Translations under genes and position numbers: made by a program
Shown: piece by piece, positions 30,656-43,208 of the stretch
How the letters are laid out: the number at the start of each line of letters is the position of its first letter
How positions within the stretch are numbered: position 1 is the stretch's first letter
NCBI GenBank assembly: GCA_036872755.1
Contig: JAVHNS010000008.1
Span: forward strand, 372,001 to 436,000
Length of the DNA: 64,000 bases
Direction: 5' to 3'
Source of the DNA: Orbilia blumenaviensis
Lineage: Eukaryota; Ascomycota; Orbiliomycetes; Orbiliales; Orbiliaceae
Notes under the pieces: generated by a model
What the model saw: the letters and a program-made list of their open reading frames with translations, nothing else
Database searches by the model: none
What the model was told of the DNA's origin: nothing

Positions 30656-33280
30656 AGTAAGCAAAAAATTATTTATTCAGTGTTAGGGGCTTAATATATC
30701 TATAGTAGCGCTGCTGGGATATGCCAGAAAGTCAAATATTATGTAGAGAGTTCAATCTATATATTTAGAAAACAGGTAACCAGACTGGACAATTGGTTCG
30801 ATATGTTTGGCTATTCTCGTGAGATTTTGGGAGGGTCCTTGGATCCATGGATATGCTGGCCACTTTATAGACCTTCATACAGGCAACAGGTAGCCAGACG
30901 GGAGTACGCGGATGACAAAAAGATATGAGCAGCATTGTGCGGAATTAGCATACAAACCTCCCGTGCATTTTTGTCCCTCCCCCCGTAAGGAGCACAAGGC
31001 TGCCAACAATAACATTTCATGAGTGTTTCCCCACTTTTCTCATGGCCGTAGTTTGCTTTTGAAATTCAATCATATGTACGCCAAGAGCCCCACCCAACTT
31101 GAATTTCAAGCAATAACTAGCGGAATTGGAACTGTGTAACCTTTCCAAAAAGTTTACAGCCTCGGCGCGTATGCAAGCAAATGTCAATAATACATAGCTG
31201 ATATCGACTGAAAAGCTCTTGCATTACATTATTGTAGCCGTTGAATGTGGGCATACCCCGGCGAATCGCTTTCGTACGCCCTCTAATTTTATCCGATATC
31301 TCTTCGTTATGGACGGAATTCCTAACTCCGTATCTTTAGTAGCAACACAAAACCATAAGTTTAGGTTGATCCGCAGCCGATTATACCCCGTACTCTAAGG
31401 GTATCCTGACAATCGGATTTTAGATTCATATTGCGGGAGGATAGCAAAGTTTCTCGAGCGTGGGCTACTCGACCGCTGGCGTGAAGAGTTTAGCAACTTG
31501 AAAGTCTACAGTCCCGGATTAAAGGGTTCCATATGAGGCTGGTTTACAGGATCACTTCTATAAATATATCTACCAAGTAGATTTGGGGGTTGCGCTGAGT
31601 CCTCGCTATAACCTGCCTCAGATCTATTATAACGACTGTGTAACCCGTTAATAGCCGCCGGATTGAAGTCGCCCATCGTCAAAAATAACAAACTGTACAA
31701 TCAATAATTATGTATTACCTCATTATCTACTTCATATATAGACGATTCTGCAGGACGATTCTGCAAGTACGAGACCAACGCTAGCACGGCATATAGTAGG
31801 CGCAAAAGTAGCTACCTAGGTAGTTCTCACAATGTTAGGTCACGGTGTATTTCCACTCACGGTACGCTTTTATCTTTGACTTGTTTGCCTGCTAACTATC
31901 TGGCGGCAACCCCTTTCAACTTTGTGTTGTCTGGTTCCAACGAGACCAGCAACTCCCTGGTAGGTGCCCAGACCTTGACTTTGCATAAATGCGTTGTGCC
32001 AGAGCCATGGAGAAATTGCAAATTGCATGGAAATAGAGCGCCCATGATAGTATCCATTTATCCAGGTGCTCCACAATACATACGATATATCAGAGTGGTA
32101 TTAAGTTCGGGAGAGGCAAACGTCGAGGGTGCTTGTCGCTAAGAGGAGGGGATTATACATAAAATACACAACCTTGCCTAATGCGCAAAGCAATCGAAGC
32201 GGAGTATCTCTATAGATCTATTGTATGCGATTGAAATAGGCGATATCAGTACAAGGAGCCCATCTTCCGTAAACTTTGCAATGCTAGTCCAGAGCTCAAT
32301 CCCCGCACAAAATACCCGACTACATCACTATTGCTTGCTTTTCAAGATCAAAACCCTAGTTTAGTAATAAGTTATTTAGGTACCTTCGGGTTATAGATTA
32401 CCGGATCCTACTCGCAGATCCGAGGAAACTAAAGCTTAGTTATATGTTATCTTATCTCGGGAATATTATTCATTGTGCGACAGCCGGCGAGGATTATCGG
32501 GGGCAAGAAGCACCAGTAAAAGACTTTAGTCGCGACGACTTTTAGTAAAGTTTCTTAAGTTGTGCGAGTATCGCACTCTTAGGAGAAGGTTTACCCCAAG
32601 TAAGTGTACCCTAAAGAAGTATCGCAACCAGCTCAACAGAGCTAATTGTTGGCATCAGCGCCAGCGTCGGATCGATGACTTAATTTGTTTTGCATATAAT
32701 TCTATACTAACCGATGTTATCCCGTGGTATACTCCCTGTATTCGTATCCTAATGATATCCTGGAAGACTCCGTAAAATTAAAGCTGAGAAACAATGGGTG
32801 CAATTGAACAACACCGTGTTGTCCGGTACCAACGAGACCAGGTGCAATTGAGTTGCACAATGGTTCAGCAGCAGGTTGGTTGTGTTGACTATGTGTCATT
32901 CCGCTATCTCCGATCTCGGCCGCTGCATTCGGCAAAGGAAAAGTAACAGTCGCCCACTCCCACGGTAACGCGCCAGCCCAGGCACCATTTTTACGTCGCA
33001 GCAGCCGGATAACATTAGCTCCTCCAGTTCAGCTGTCATCCAGTAGAGTCACGGCTCCGGCCCCAAGCCATGTCACCCGTTACTATTTCAATGTCACCGC
33101 GCGCTGCTCCTCTCGATCTCGATCGCATCAATTGTTACTACATACCCCCCTGACCCGGCTTTATACTACTTTGCGGTTATAGTCAATCGGAATTATTGAG
33201 TGGGCTTCTAAGACGCCAATACGCATATACACTTCCAAACGAAGCAATAACGAGACTAAGGCAGCACAAACTCGGCGACA
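30656..33280. other. Gene-poor region, 2.6 kb, with small repeats
   Basis: No convincing gene. It contains two related 26-nt sequences (31924-31949 and 32816-32841), an 11-bp direct repeat flanking a hairpin (32797-32851), and a CTACCTAGGTAG palindrome at 31812-31823. Its left end should be the promoter of the patatin-like gene, its right end that of chorismate mutase. Confidence 0.5.
32797..32851. repeat. 11-bp direct repeats flanking a 33-bp hairpin segment
   Basis: GGTGCAATTGA occurs at 32797-32807 and again at 32841-32851. Between them ACAACACCGTGTTGT forms a 7-bp stem with a one-base loop, followed by sequence nearly identical to 31930-31949. The arrangement looks like a target-site duplication around a tiny insertion or excision footprint. 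Confidence 0.55.
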
Positions 33281-34299
33281 ATGGACTCCACAATTGATCT
33301 TCTCGACCCTTCCAAAGCCTTGGATCTAAACTACATCCGATATCAATTAATGTAAGCTACCTTTCCTGACCCTTTAATTCTTGAAAGACAAGAACACTGT
33401 AAAATAGAAAGACGAGAAGAGCTAACACAAAAAAAATACGAAATTCAGCCGCTTGGAGGATACAATAATCTTCAATTTAATTGAACGCGCCCAATTCCCG
33501 CTAAATCCCACAATTTATACACCAACCCCTTCCCTACCACTACCAGACTTCAAGGGCTCGTTTATGGAATGGATGCTCTACCAGCAAGAATTGGTCTACG
33601 CGCGTGTACGCCGCTACCAAGCACCGGATGAATACCCTTTCTTTCCGGCAGTGAAGCAGATCGAACCGATTTTAAAACCACTCGCTTATCCGAGGTTACT
33701 ACATCCTAATGATGTAAATATCAATCCTAGGATAATGGAGGTTTACGTTAACAATATTCTACCGGCGATTTGCCGACGGAGCGGTGTTGATAACGAGGCT
33801 GCAGGTTCAGGCGACAGGGGTGAGCAAATGGAAAATTACGGATCGACGGCTGTGGCAGATGTTGCGGTACTACAGGCTCTATCGCGAAGAATACACTTCG
33901 GGAAATTTGTTGCTGAGTCGAAATTCTTGGATGACCCTGAAGGATTTACTAAATTGATCAAAGAGAAGAATTCTGAAGAGATTGGGAATAGGATTACTAA
34001 GAAAAAGGTTGAGGAGGAGGTTTTAAGACGGCTGAGGTACAAAACACAGATCTATGGTAGAGACCCTACATTGAAGCCCGGCGAAGGCGGTTTAGATGAT
34101 GATGTTGGGGTGAAGAAAATCGATGTTGAGGCCGTGGTCAAGATGTATAGGGTAAGCGCACATCTATTTTTAATTGAACGGGGATTAAAAACCGTGCTAA
34201 CAGCTCTCGCACAATTAGGACTACGTCATTCCACTAACCAAGGATGTTGAGGTTGATTATCTTCTACAAAGACTCAAAGAGCCAAAAACCGACGAATAG
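33281..34299 (+). CDS. aro7: Chorismate mutase
   Basis: Exons 33281..33351, 33449..34151 and 34219..34299, 284 aa, the usual length of the fungal AroQ-type enzyme. It converts chorismate to prephenate, the branch point to Phe and Tyr. Exon 1 with exon 2 gives DLNYIRYQLIRLEDTIIFNL, the conserved N-terminal helix with the active-site Arg. Other conserved parts are FMEWMLYQQE, YPFFP, ADVAVLQALSRRIHFGKFVAESKF and the C-terminal DYVIPLTKDVEVDYLLQRL. The acidic loop near 235-250 is as in fungal orthologs. The enzyme family is allosteric (Trp activates, Tyr inhibits) and cytosolic. A housekeeping gene, in a more gene-dense segment with ZPR1. Confidence 0.95.
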
Positions 34300-34769
34300 C
34301 CACGAACTGGAGTCACCTAAGTCAGGGAGTTGAGCTGAAACCATAGTATCCTTTTTGTGAAATTTTACGCAGTTCTAGATCTGGATGGGATTGGGAGCAC
34401 TTATACATACTCCTTCCCTCCGAATTAGGGGGCAACCCTCAAATCGATTTACACCGCAATGCTATTAATTAATACGAATTTACCTTCAAAACTAATGAGA
34501 GACAATCCACATGGCGCAGGCTCAGGCATAGGGGGAACGCTCCAAACACCCAAATAATTCCTCCTTTACGGTTATTAAGAAATTGGACTCGTTCGTAATG
34601 ATTTATTGTACTAGTCGCCGTAATACGAACACATTCTAGCAACATCTAATACAGCCGCTAAACACAAACTTTTCCCCTAGATTCCAATATAGTATACCGG
34701 GTATTATCTAAACAGCCCCCACCCGCCTAGGGGCATTTAAACTCCTTTTATTTCTTTTCCTTACATTTG
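34300..34769. other. Intergenic between convergent chorismate mutase and ZPR1
   Basis: 470 nt, AT-rich, no gene; should hold both 3' UTRs. Confidence 0.55.
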
Positions 34770-36355
34770 TCACGATTTTGCCTCCTCTTCCTTCTTAGCA
34801 TCCTCACCATATCCCTCAGTAACCATGTCATTCAACCCCAGATCCTCATTCTGCTCATCAGTCCGGTCATAGTCCTCTGTAACCATGTTTGGATCCGGGT
34901 CAGGCGCATACAAGTTTTGCAGGTAACTGGCCGCTAGCGGATCCTCAAGGATAACTGTATATGGAATCTTTCCTTCCTTGGCAGCGATCAAGCCTCCGAA
35001 GAAACCTTCCCACCTTGCCTTCTCGGCCGGGTCCATGCTGTCAGAATCGCCGTCGAAGATTCTGCCCTTGAGTTCCTCATAAACCTGGGTGAGTAGGCCT
35101 TCCAGAGTTGTGAAACGACCGCCGAGCGTGCCTGGGGTGAGGTCGAGTTTGATCTCTGGGATGGAAAGGGCGCAGGTTTCGGATTTGAGAATGTCGCGGG
35201 CAAGATCCTCAGGTTCTTGGACCTTAAGAGTGATTCTGCGACCTCTAGAGGGGACTGCACCGCCAGTCTTGACTTCGTTCGATTTATCTAGTTCGACCTC
35301 TGTTAGCTTATGTGCTGCCTTGACAGTTAAGAAATGGGCAGAGTCATACATCCACAATGATCACAAACGGTACTCATAATAACCACCTCTTGGAAATGCG
35401 GAATATCCACCATCTTCATGTTCGTAACGGCATGCATTGTGCAGGTCGGACAGCTGGCTGGGAAGCTATAAACCTCATCTTTATTGATCTCGACGTCGTC
35501 TCCAGCGTTGAGGGTCGAAATCTCCTGCTTCTGCTGCGGTTGTTCATCCGGGTTGAGAGACAGAGCTTCGTTCTGTTCGCGAGTTCTAGGGTAGTCTGTC
35601 CGTGTCCACTTCCCTCGGAGGTCCTCGATGACGGGCTGGACCCAGCTGTTCCCTGCTGGGTCGTCGAGTTCGAGAGTCCATGGATAGGTGCCGGTGGTAC
35701 CATCTTCGTCCAACATCTTCTTTCCCTTCTGTAGAAACTCCTCAATCTTATAAAAGGTCTCTTTATCAAGGTCTTTCCTCTTCTCCTGGTCCGTTTCCAA
35801 ATCCTCAAGCACACCTCTCAACAATCCTTCAACGGTCGTAAGCTGCCCCCTCTGAGCCGGGATTTCAAGGTCCAACACTGGGAACCTGCAAGTACAGCTA
35901 TCGGATTTAACGACCTGTCGTTGAAGATCATCTGGCTTTTCGACTTGGAAGGTGTATTTGACGCCTCGGGGCTGGATTTCACCGGCGGCTTGGACCTCGG
36001 AGTTTTTGAAGTGGCAGTGAGGACATTCGAAGGACATGAGGATCACTTCGCGGAAGAAGGGGATGCTGATAAGGAGGAGTTTGGTAGTTCCCTGTCGGAA
36101 CCATAATTATAGTTGTTAGATACACCATCGTTTTCAAAAGTCTAACTGAAAGAAAATAAGGCCATTTATGGGCGGACGTACATTTTCATGGCAGTTCATG
36201 CACAAAGATTCGATTTGATCGACGACTCGATCCTCGTCATCATTGTTATCTGTGGCTTCAGCAGCTGCGCCGACAGACTGGAAAAGGTCGGTTCCAGTTG
36301 TGGTTGTGGTAGTGGCCTCAGAGCCGGCAGGTGGATCGTTCTCGAGGAAAGGCAT
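34770..36355 (-). CDS. zpr1: ZPR1 zinc-finger protein
   Basis: Exons complement(34770..35287, 35350..36091, 36182..36355), 477 aa. The ATG is at 36355; the open frame extends six codons further without ATG. Two tandem ZPR1 modules are seen, each with a C4 zinc finger: CMNCHENGTTKLL...FECPHC and CPTC...VCDHCGYKSNEVKTGG. The second junction restores CDHCGYKSNEVKTGGAVP exactly, confirming the splice. ZPR1 binds eEF1A and assists its folding; it shuttles between cytoplasm and nucleus. The C-terminal Asp/Glu-rich tail (DYDRTDEQNEDLGLNDM) is typical. Confidence 0.95.
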
Positions 36356-37907
36356 GGTAAAAGTATTCGTCAAATATCGAAATTTTTAGGAAAGGTTGAA
36401 ATTCTGAAGCTGGAAAAGTTTTTTATCTTGGTGTAACCAGACTCTCGAAGTGGCGACTTGGCTGGGGGTTGGGGTTGATTAATTGGGGCAGGGGCTCTGT
36501 TGTGTATTGCGGTGGGCAGCCTGGAGACTAAAGTCAGAGTAGGCGCTCGACAGGACGAGATATACTGGTTTCCAGTTCAATCGTCGTTGCTATGAGTAAT
36601 ATTTCCCTATCACTGTAAGAAGTCTAAACCTTCTTTCAAGTAGCTTCGAACCAAAAAAAAGACAAAAGTGAAGAAAAAAATTAAGAAGGGATAAGCTTCT
36701 GATGAGTCTATAAAGATGGAATAAGAAAAGAATAAGAAAAATTTACAAGGGTGCTGTGGAAACAAAAAGAAGGTTTCAGGTGGGATGTTTTGCGCTATCG
36801 ATAAGCCCCTCCATGAGCTCCATCGATCGAGATCTACCAGCTTTTTTTTTGCCTCGGCCCCAACACATCTTGGGGTTTGCCCCCGGCAACTAACTAAACT
36901 ACTTCAAACACAGGCTAGAAAGTTATTCTCGAGCAGAAGAGCTTGTTCGTGGATGTGCTATAATAAGGCTTTCAAGTGCCGCGACAACATTCGCTTATAT
37001 AATGTTGCTAGACCTTCTGTAAACGACGTACTGCCTTCTTCCAGACAACTCGCACTGCTCGGCATCTTGTTAAACATCCTGTCATTATGGCTCTAATTCA
37101 GGGATGTGCAGCAATGCATATCGCTTACCAGCTATCTTGATTCGCAAACATTCAGTAGAGTAAATTACACGGCTGTACAACAATCTTTAGGCGAGGTTCA
37201 CGCATCAGAAAGTATATGCTCCATTATCCTCTAAAAGGGTAATAAAACCTATTGAAAATCTATAGATTGTTTAGTTTGAAGGTTATGAATGGTCATCTTG
37301 AAGAAATTTGATCTAACCGTCGACTTCCTTTCTAGCCACACTCCCTAACATTAGGTCCAAGTGCGAACGGCGAACTAGGTAACTACAGGCTGTCTGAATA
37401 ATTATACCACAAAATAGACTTTATTTTGCTAGGGTTTCTGCAGAGCTAGAGACGAGTTTCGTCGCCTATCTATTGCTATACTTTTTTTTATCATGGTAGA
37501 ATACGGTAACTAAATTAAAATTAATTGATATTCGGAGGTAACTGGGCTATTGTGTATTTCAAGCTACACTTGGGGTTTACCTTTGCATCTGCAGCACCGA
37601 AACCTGAATCACTAGTACCCGTATTTGAAGCTCAAACGTTTAAATAAGCGTAAATAGTTCTCATTAGATATTATTACAGAACAATGGCGGATTGGAGGAT
37701 TATTTATGATAAACTATTTGCCTTTAAAGTTATCAGGGTTGCTCAAATTGCTTAAATTGCCAAAGCTATCGATCAAATATAGTCTGGGAGGTTAAAAAAA
37801 AAATACACTATCAACTCGATGTCGCTTTGCTTCTCGCAGGAACTTATTTTCCCAACAGACACGTTATAAATACAGTATAGTATCCGGGTCCCCGAACCAA
37901 CTAGCCT
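36356..37907. other. Gene-poor region, 1.55 kb
   Basis: The part next to ZPR1 is A-rich on the plus strand (runs of A near 36650-36740), consistent with a promoter/leader of the minus-strand gene. One 103-codon frame at 36785-37096 has no recognisable content. Nothing else seen. Confidence 0.45.
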
Positions 37908-38426
37908 TTATGACGGGACAATTGACGCATGAAAAGCTAGCGTCCCCTCAAAACTCACAGGGCTGAGGCAGAACCGCTCGCCAAAAATGTTTCCTACAAA
38001 GAGCCCATCCTGGCTAACTGACACAGACTGAACGTTCGGATGAGCAGCCAGGCACCGAAGAGTCATGCCTTTAGATCGCTCTGCTGAAGTATCCCGGATG
38101 ACGGGTTTCCAGCAATCCCAGGTGTACATATCGCCGCTACCACTACGATCATCGTCCTTGTTGCATCCCACGACAGCAGCGCCGACAGGTCCCATGAGCG
38201 TGGCAAAGGCGATACCAGCGCTACCGCCGCCGAAGATAGATCCCACCCCTACGAGGGCGCCTTCACCTACCGCAGTAACAATCGCTCCAGTGCCGGTAAT
38301 GCCCATAGTGTAACCGGTCGCTGGAACTAGAGCCGTCGCTGCAGCAGTAGCACCAGCCTGGCCGAATGCAGCGATGATCGCGGGCGTACCTGCCATGGCT
38401 CCCACAGCAGCTCCCGTAACAATCAT
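37908..38426 (-). CDS. Small Gly/Ala-rich membrane-associated protein, 172 aa
   Basis: Single exon from ATG at 38426. Residues 1-85 are almost entirely Gly, Ala, Thr, Val and Ile, giving two or three hydrophobic helices with glycine-zipper spacing (GAAVGAMAG, GSIFGGGSAG). The second half is soluble: MYTWDCWKPVIRDTS, then RCLAAHPNVQSVSV and FVGNIFGERFCL. I recall similar hydrophobic-N/TWDCWKPV-C proteins as a widespread fungal family of unknown role. Glycine-zipper helices suggest membrane insertion or oligomerisation (inference). Confidence 0.7.
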   Translation of the reverse strand: MIVTGAAVGAMAGTPAIIAAFGQAGATAAATALVPATGYTMGITGTGAIVTAVGEGALVGVGSIFGGGSAGIAFATLMGPVGAAVVGCNKDDDRSGSGDMYTWDCWKPVIRDTSAERSKGMTLRCLAAHPNVQSVSVSQDGLFVGNIFGERFCLSPVSFEGTLAFHASIVPS

Positions 38427-41400
38427 TATGATGTTGTAAAATCGAAGCTTCGGCTTTGATCTTGAAATAAGTGATATCGCGTAAGTCGTAGATATACTTA
38501 AAGCGGCAATATCAAAGATACAGGGTGTGCAAAATCAGCTTACCGGTAGCGCAGGAATGTGGTAATAATAGAAGAGGGACTGAATTCTTTCAATCTAAAG
38601 ATCTCGATAGCAGAAGCAGTCCAATGTGGCCTTTGTAGGAAAGATTACTTCATACTTAATATAGGTTAGCTGGATGGGAATTTTATACATGTTGTTTAGG
38701 GGTACATAATATTCGATAGATGATGGTGGAGCTTATCTGATAAGAGGAGGGCATGCTGGTTGGCCTCTTGACTTCATGAATTCAAGCGTGATTTGTAATA
38801 AACATGTCGTAACAATCTCGCCCGTCCTATCATTAGGGAGCTTCAGCCTAGAATACAAGTATAAAGTCGCACCGCTTTCATATGTGTGTATCCATATACG
38901 CATGCATATGCGGGAACAGCACGCATTTACATAGTGAAGTCTTAATGAAAATATGACGGGCCAAATCGGAAAAAACAGTTTGGTGGGTACATATGAACTA
39001 TTTGCATACATATGAACTTTTTTTTTGTATTATATAGTATATGAACTTTCTTTTTTATGAAAAGAAAATATGAAACGATTCCGGGAACCTGAAGCAATTC
39101 TACAAAAGAAAATTGATAAAAGAAGAAGGCCTAAGGTTATTAAAAGAAATGGCTCCAGGAAGCGAGAGAGGGGAAAAATAATATTCACAGTAGATGTAAA
39201 AGTCTTAATTGGAACAAAATTTTAAACTAATTAAAAAATAATATCGTATTTACAAGATTGTACAATAGATATGCAACAATAAGTTCGTGGATAAGGTAAC
39301 CGATAAAAAAATGATATATACAACAAATTGATACGCATGCAGTCAATTGTGATTGACAATTTAATACACAAAAAAAGGTGTGTAGATACAACCAGGTTTT
39401 CATTAGTCTGGAACTTCACATTCACACTCCCCCGACGGCGATGTATTGTCGGTAGGGGAGAAAGTCAATTCCAACACGTTGTGTGTTTTTAGTGGGCAGG
39501 TCCTAGCCTGGGGCTTAAGATGCCTGAAAATGGAGCGGGGCACCTTCACAAACAACATCTGTCCCAAAAGAACTTCCAGAACTGTGGTTAAAAGTACCAT
39601 TTTTCCCATTTGTGTACCACTTGAAGGACTCAGCTTTGAATATGGCTCAAAAATCAGTTACGCTTACCGACAGTGGAGTCGAACTTCATAAATATACAAA
39701 GAATCGATGGTAACATTCTAGCAAAGCACATACAAGACTTTAAAATATTATGGGACCGCTACATCGATAGGCTTGGGGACCACAGGTACTCCCGTAATAA
39801 CTGGAGCGCCTCTTGCATTAGTTAAAGAGTGAATTTACATAAATTGATAATATCAGACGTAACTAAAAGTATATATGTTAATCCCCCCACGCATTCTTGC
39901 TCACGTTTGCGAGGCTTTCATGTGAATATAGCATCTAGCACACATCCAAATCCTATCGTAGATTTGGCTGTTTTCAAGTTAGGCCATAGATTCCAGCAGC
40001 GATATTCGTATCTTTCTTGTGGGAGTTTCAGGAGGGACGATTGCAATCGTAGTTTTTGAAGGCGCGAGATTTGAAAGTACTTGTTCTAGCTCGGTCGTTT
40101 ACTCGCATTTTGAAATTACGTTTAGTGGAATTATCTGAAGCCATCTATCGGGATCACGCAACGGGTCAATCAGGTCTTGAAATTAGAAACCAAGATGAGG
40201 AGATTTTGGGGGGACTATGTTGTCCAGAAGCATACTCCTTGCACATCAAGATGCAAGTTAACATCCCTGTAAATGTTTCCGATACTTGTTGGAGTGCCTT
40301 CGAACTTGCAGCAAGGAATACTTAAAGTCAATTGTTTTGCCGCCTTACTAGCTTTTCCCATGGTATGAAGTAATAAAATGATATTACTACTTGATTAATA
40401 TGGCTGGCCGGCTTCTAGGCGCTAGCTGGTGTGGGCGGGCGAGCTTTGAGAAGACATAATTTGCTAAAGCAGGGGCAAGTGTCACTATAGTCATGTATAC
40501 GCATTGGGAGTTTGATGACGGCTAGCGGTTGTTCATCAACGTATAAATTTCAAGAACATTCAAGGATTATTTTACACTCAACAAAATTAGTTCCAACATG
40601 CAATGAATCATTGTGGTCATGCGTGCTGAGCTAGTGGCACCGCCGTTTAGATGTTATCTTAGGAAGTTATTCACACCTATCCGTTAGATTCATCGACGAT
40701 GATGGCGATGGTGATGGTGATGGTGGGAAGTAATAGCTTAGAACATTCAGAGCCAGCAAGTTGCTACCGAAGTGTCGTATACTATGAGACCTGGAGTCTA
40801 GCTCTGAGACAAAGAAGCTTCGAAGCCGGCAATTTCAAGGTATGTTGCTTTTGTTCCCTTAAAATGTGTTGTCTACAATTAATCGGTCTGGCTTCTATAC
40901 TCAGCAACCTAGCAGTCGCTAAGATCAGTTAGATCTTAAATTATTCCTCGCTATTGTAGTAGGGAGGATGGTGCGTTTTTCGAAGACCTTAATGTGTCTC
41001 GAGCGCCTTAAAGTCTCTTTAATACATTTTTACCACTGTAAAGCCCAATTGAGTTTGATAGACGGCCGAGAAACGCACCCTCATCCCCACAGTACCTGGA
41101 CATGGCTATAGATTCGGTGCATTTCATCTCCGGGCTTGGTTTATGGAACACTCATATTCTTTTTCTTCCTTTTTCCGGATTATTTCTCCCTGGCGGGGTG
41201 ATATTATGTGAATGCTATATCCAAACCGATAGTGTCACAACACGGGCGCTTGTTGCATATTTCTCCGCCAGCTGTGCTTGTTTCCGAGGCTCGTGGTCGG
41301 GTTTCTATATGGCCATCCCTTCATCGTCAGATTTAAGAATCGGGCATATGATCATATTATCTTGATAAAATACATAATCTTACCACGTCATAAATTTAGA

Positions 41401-41670
41401 CAATCCGCTAAAAGTCATAAACCACCTTATGAAACATACATGGCGAACGAAGTGTTTAAACGAAAAAAGAACTGTAGTATTACATACTACGAGACTAAGC
41501 ATTACATACACAGCTAGAGGCTCAAAAAGGCTGCGGCCGGTATCGTAATTTGGCTGGTTTTCCCATAGTCCAAATTGGAAGAAAGAAAGAAAAGACAGCA
41601 GGGGGCAAGGTACGAAAGGTGAAATTTTAAAATTTTGTATAAAATGACAGCTTCCAAAAGCATTCCGTGG
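38427..41670. other. Gene-poor region, 3.2 kb
   Basis: AT-rich DNA with poly-T and poly-A runs (39020-39080). Two consecutive short frames at 39829-40059 and 40056-40325 do not resemble known proteins and are not called. A GATGGT simple repeat lies at 40695-40727. Confidence 0.45.
40695..40727 (+). repeat. GATGGT microsatellite
   Basis: About five degenerate GATGGT/GATGGC hexamers in tandem. Not part of a gene I can support. Confidence 0.8.
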
Positions 41671-43052
41671 CTAATGGCCTCCTTGGACGAGGATTTGTCC
41701 TTTGATGTTGGCATCGGTTTTGTTTGCACCAGGTCGGTTCGCTCTGCACTCAAGACTCTCAACGCACCCGAAAGGTTGCCCTTGAAACCGTCTTGCAAAC
41801 TCCGCGGTCCCACGAGCTGGCAAGTATAAGTAGTGGTTTTTATCTTTCTCCGGGAATGCGACTTGAACATCGCCCAATGGTAGATGGGTATCTCCAGGAA
41901 ACAACTCCTGCAGAGCCTCGCGAACTGTCCTTGTGAGGTCTTCAGTCACGGCGTCGACAGCATCACCCATAATCAGCATAACCTCTGGCCGCCATCTGCA
42001 TTCCAACAGCTGAACCTTCCCAACACTAACGATGAGATCTTTAATCTCTTTCCAATATGCCTTGCTATTTCCGGCTTGAAGACTATTATGGCCTAGGGAC
42101 GGTTCTTGAACGCCCTCGTATGCTATTGAATATCGTGCATTTCTGTTTCTCCCACAATAGACACTCACGGAGGCGTCGTTAAATGAGACCCCAAGCACGT
42201 CTTTGTGGGTTAAATTAGTATCCTCGAATTCGCACTCCTCGTAATCACGATAGTGCTCGCACAGCCCGAATCCCATAGCGGCGTAGGCTGAGCCAAACTC
42301 CCGAAGGGGAGCAAAGAGGTTGGCACTTCTGAGTATCTTGATACCGAGATATTCAGCAGCGTCCTCGAGATACTCCACGATGGGGACACGGTCGGGAAGA
42401 AACGGAACGGACAGCGCAACACCAGTTAAGGGATTATTTAGCCCAAGTTCGAGTTCAGTTTCTACGAGGAGAGACTTGATGAGATCCGCTATACTACCAG
42501 CCTCAGGTGTTCCCGGCTGGCCCATCAACTTTCTATACCGTCTTTTGATCGCCTGAAGCCGTATTTGAAGAATTTCTCTCCATGTATAATCCCTGCCAGG
42601 ATCCTCTGGGACTTCTTTCGCCTTCTGCCTCATAAACGAGAGGTATTCAGGGTTCGCGTCGACCTGTGGGGGGAAAGACCGTTAGCTCTCATATACCCAA
42701 ACCGCATACGTACGTTAGAAGAGACGGGCGGTGATGGGTACCTTGGCTACGTCGATAAAAGAGCCATCGTCAAGCTTTACAGCAGCTAATCTGTACATCG
42801 TCATGGACCTTTTAGCCCAAACAACAATAATTTATTTAGGAGTAGGGCCATTTAAAGCGCTTACCCATAGCCTATCGAGAGATGAATCCCGACCCCCGGT
42901 GCCGTTATTTGTTCCCATGGAATACAGGTTTTACAAAGTGGGAGTGGTTCCCTGCGAGGGTTCCGCCTTGGGTCTTTAGGTATCCCATCGCCGACGACTG
43001 TGGAAACATGGAGAGCCCATAGAATTATTGATATGAGATTCGATATAATCAT
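41671..43052 (-). CDS. Secreted Hsp70-like (actin-fold) pseudo-ATPase, 415 aa
   Basis: Exons complement(41671..42663, 42742..42808, 42865..43052). The first 20-23 residues (MIISNLISIILWALHVSTVV) form a signal peptide. After splicing, residues 53-85 read GVGIHLSIGYGSMTMYRLAAVKL then DDGSFIDVAK, which aligns with the Hsp70 phosphate-1 loop GIDLGTTYS, but Asp is His57 and the second Gly is Ser59. Later parts keep the fold: VPFLPDRVPIVEYLEDAAEYLGI, KDVLGVSFNDASVSV (phosphate-2 region), EVMLIMGDAVDAV (adenosine region) and LPARGTAEFARRFQG. There is no substrate-binding domain. Fungi carry many such orphan Hsp70-like proteins; this one is probably secreted or in the ER and unlikely to hydrolyse ATP. 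Confidence 0.75.
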
Positions 43053-43180
43053 TTGATCGATAAGAAGATTAATTCAATTAGACTAAGATTGAAAGGTGGT
43101 TGAAATATCCGGATGTAAGTTCGACTAATTGCTGGCTGGAGCTCAACGGAAGGATGGTCAATTGGCAGTACTGTGTTTTG

Positions 43181-43208
43181 TTTCGTTGAGGCTGTTTTAC
43201 GAGACCAG
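43181..43208 (+). repeat. Inverted-repeat left arm (dispersed 28-nt repeat, copy 2)
   Basis: Contains TTTCGTTGAGGCTG and TTTTACGAGACCAG. Pairs with 43731-43757 in opposite orientation (about 25 of 28 positions alike) and with 7531-7558 in direct orientation. Confidence 0.65.

Noticed and set aside
39829..40325. Two adjacent plus frames as one gene
   Set aside because: No motif, no convincing splice joining them, and composition similar to surrounding non-coding DNA.
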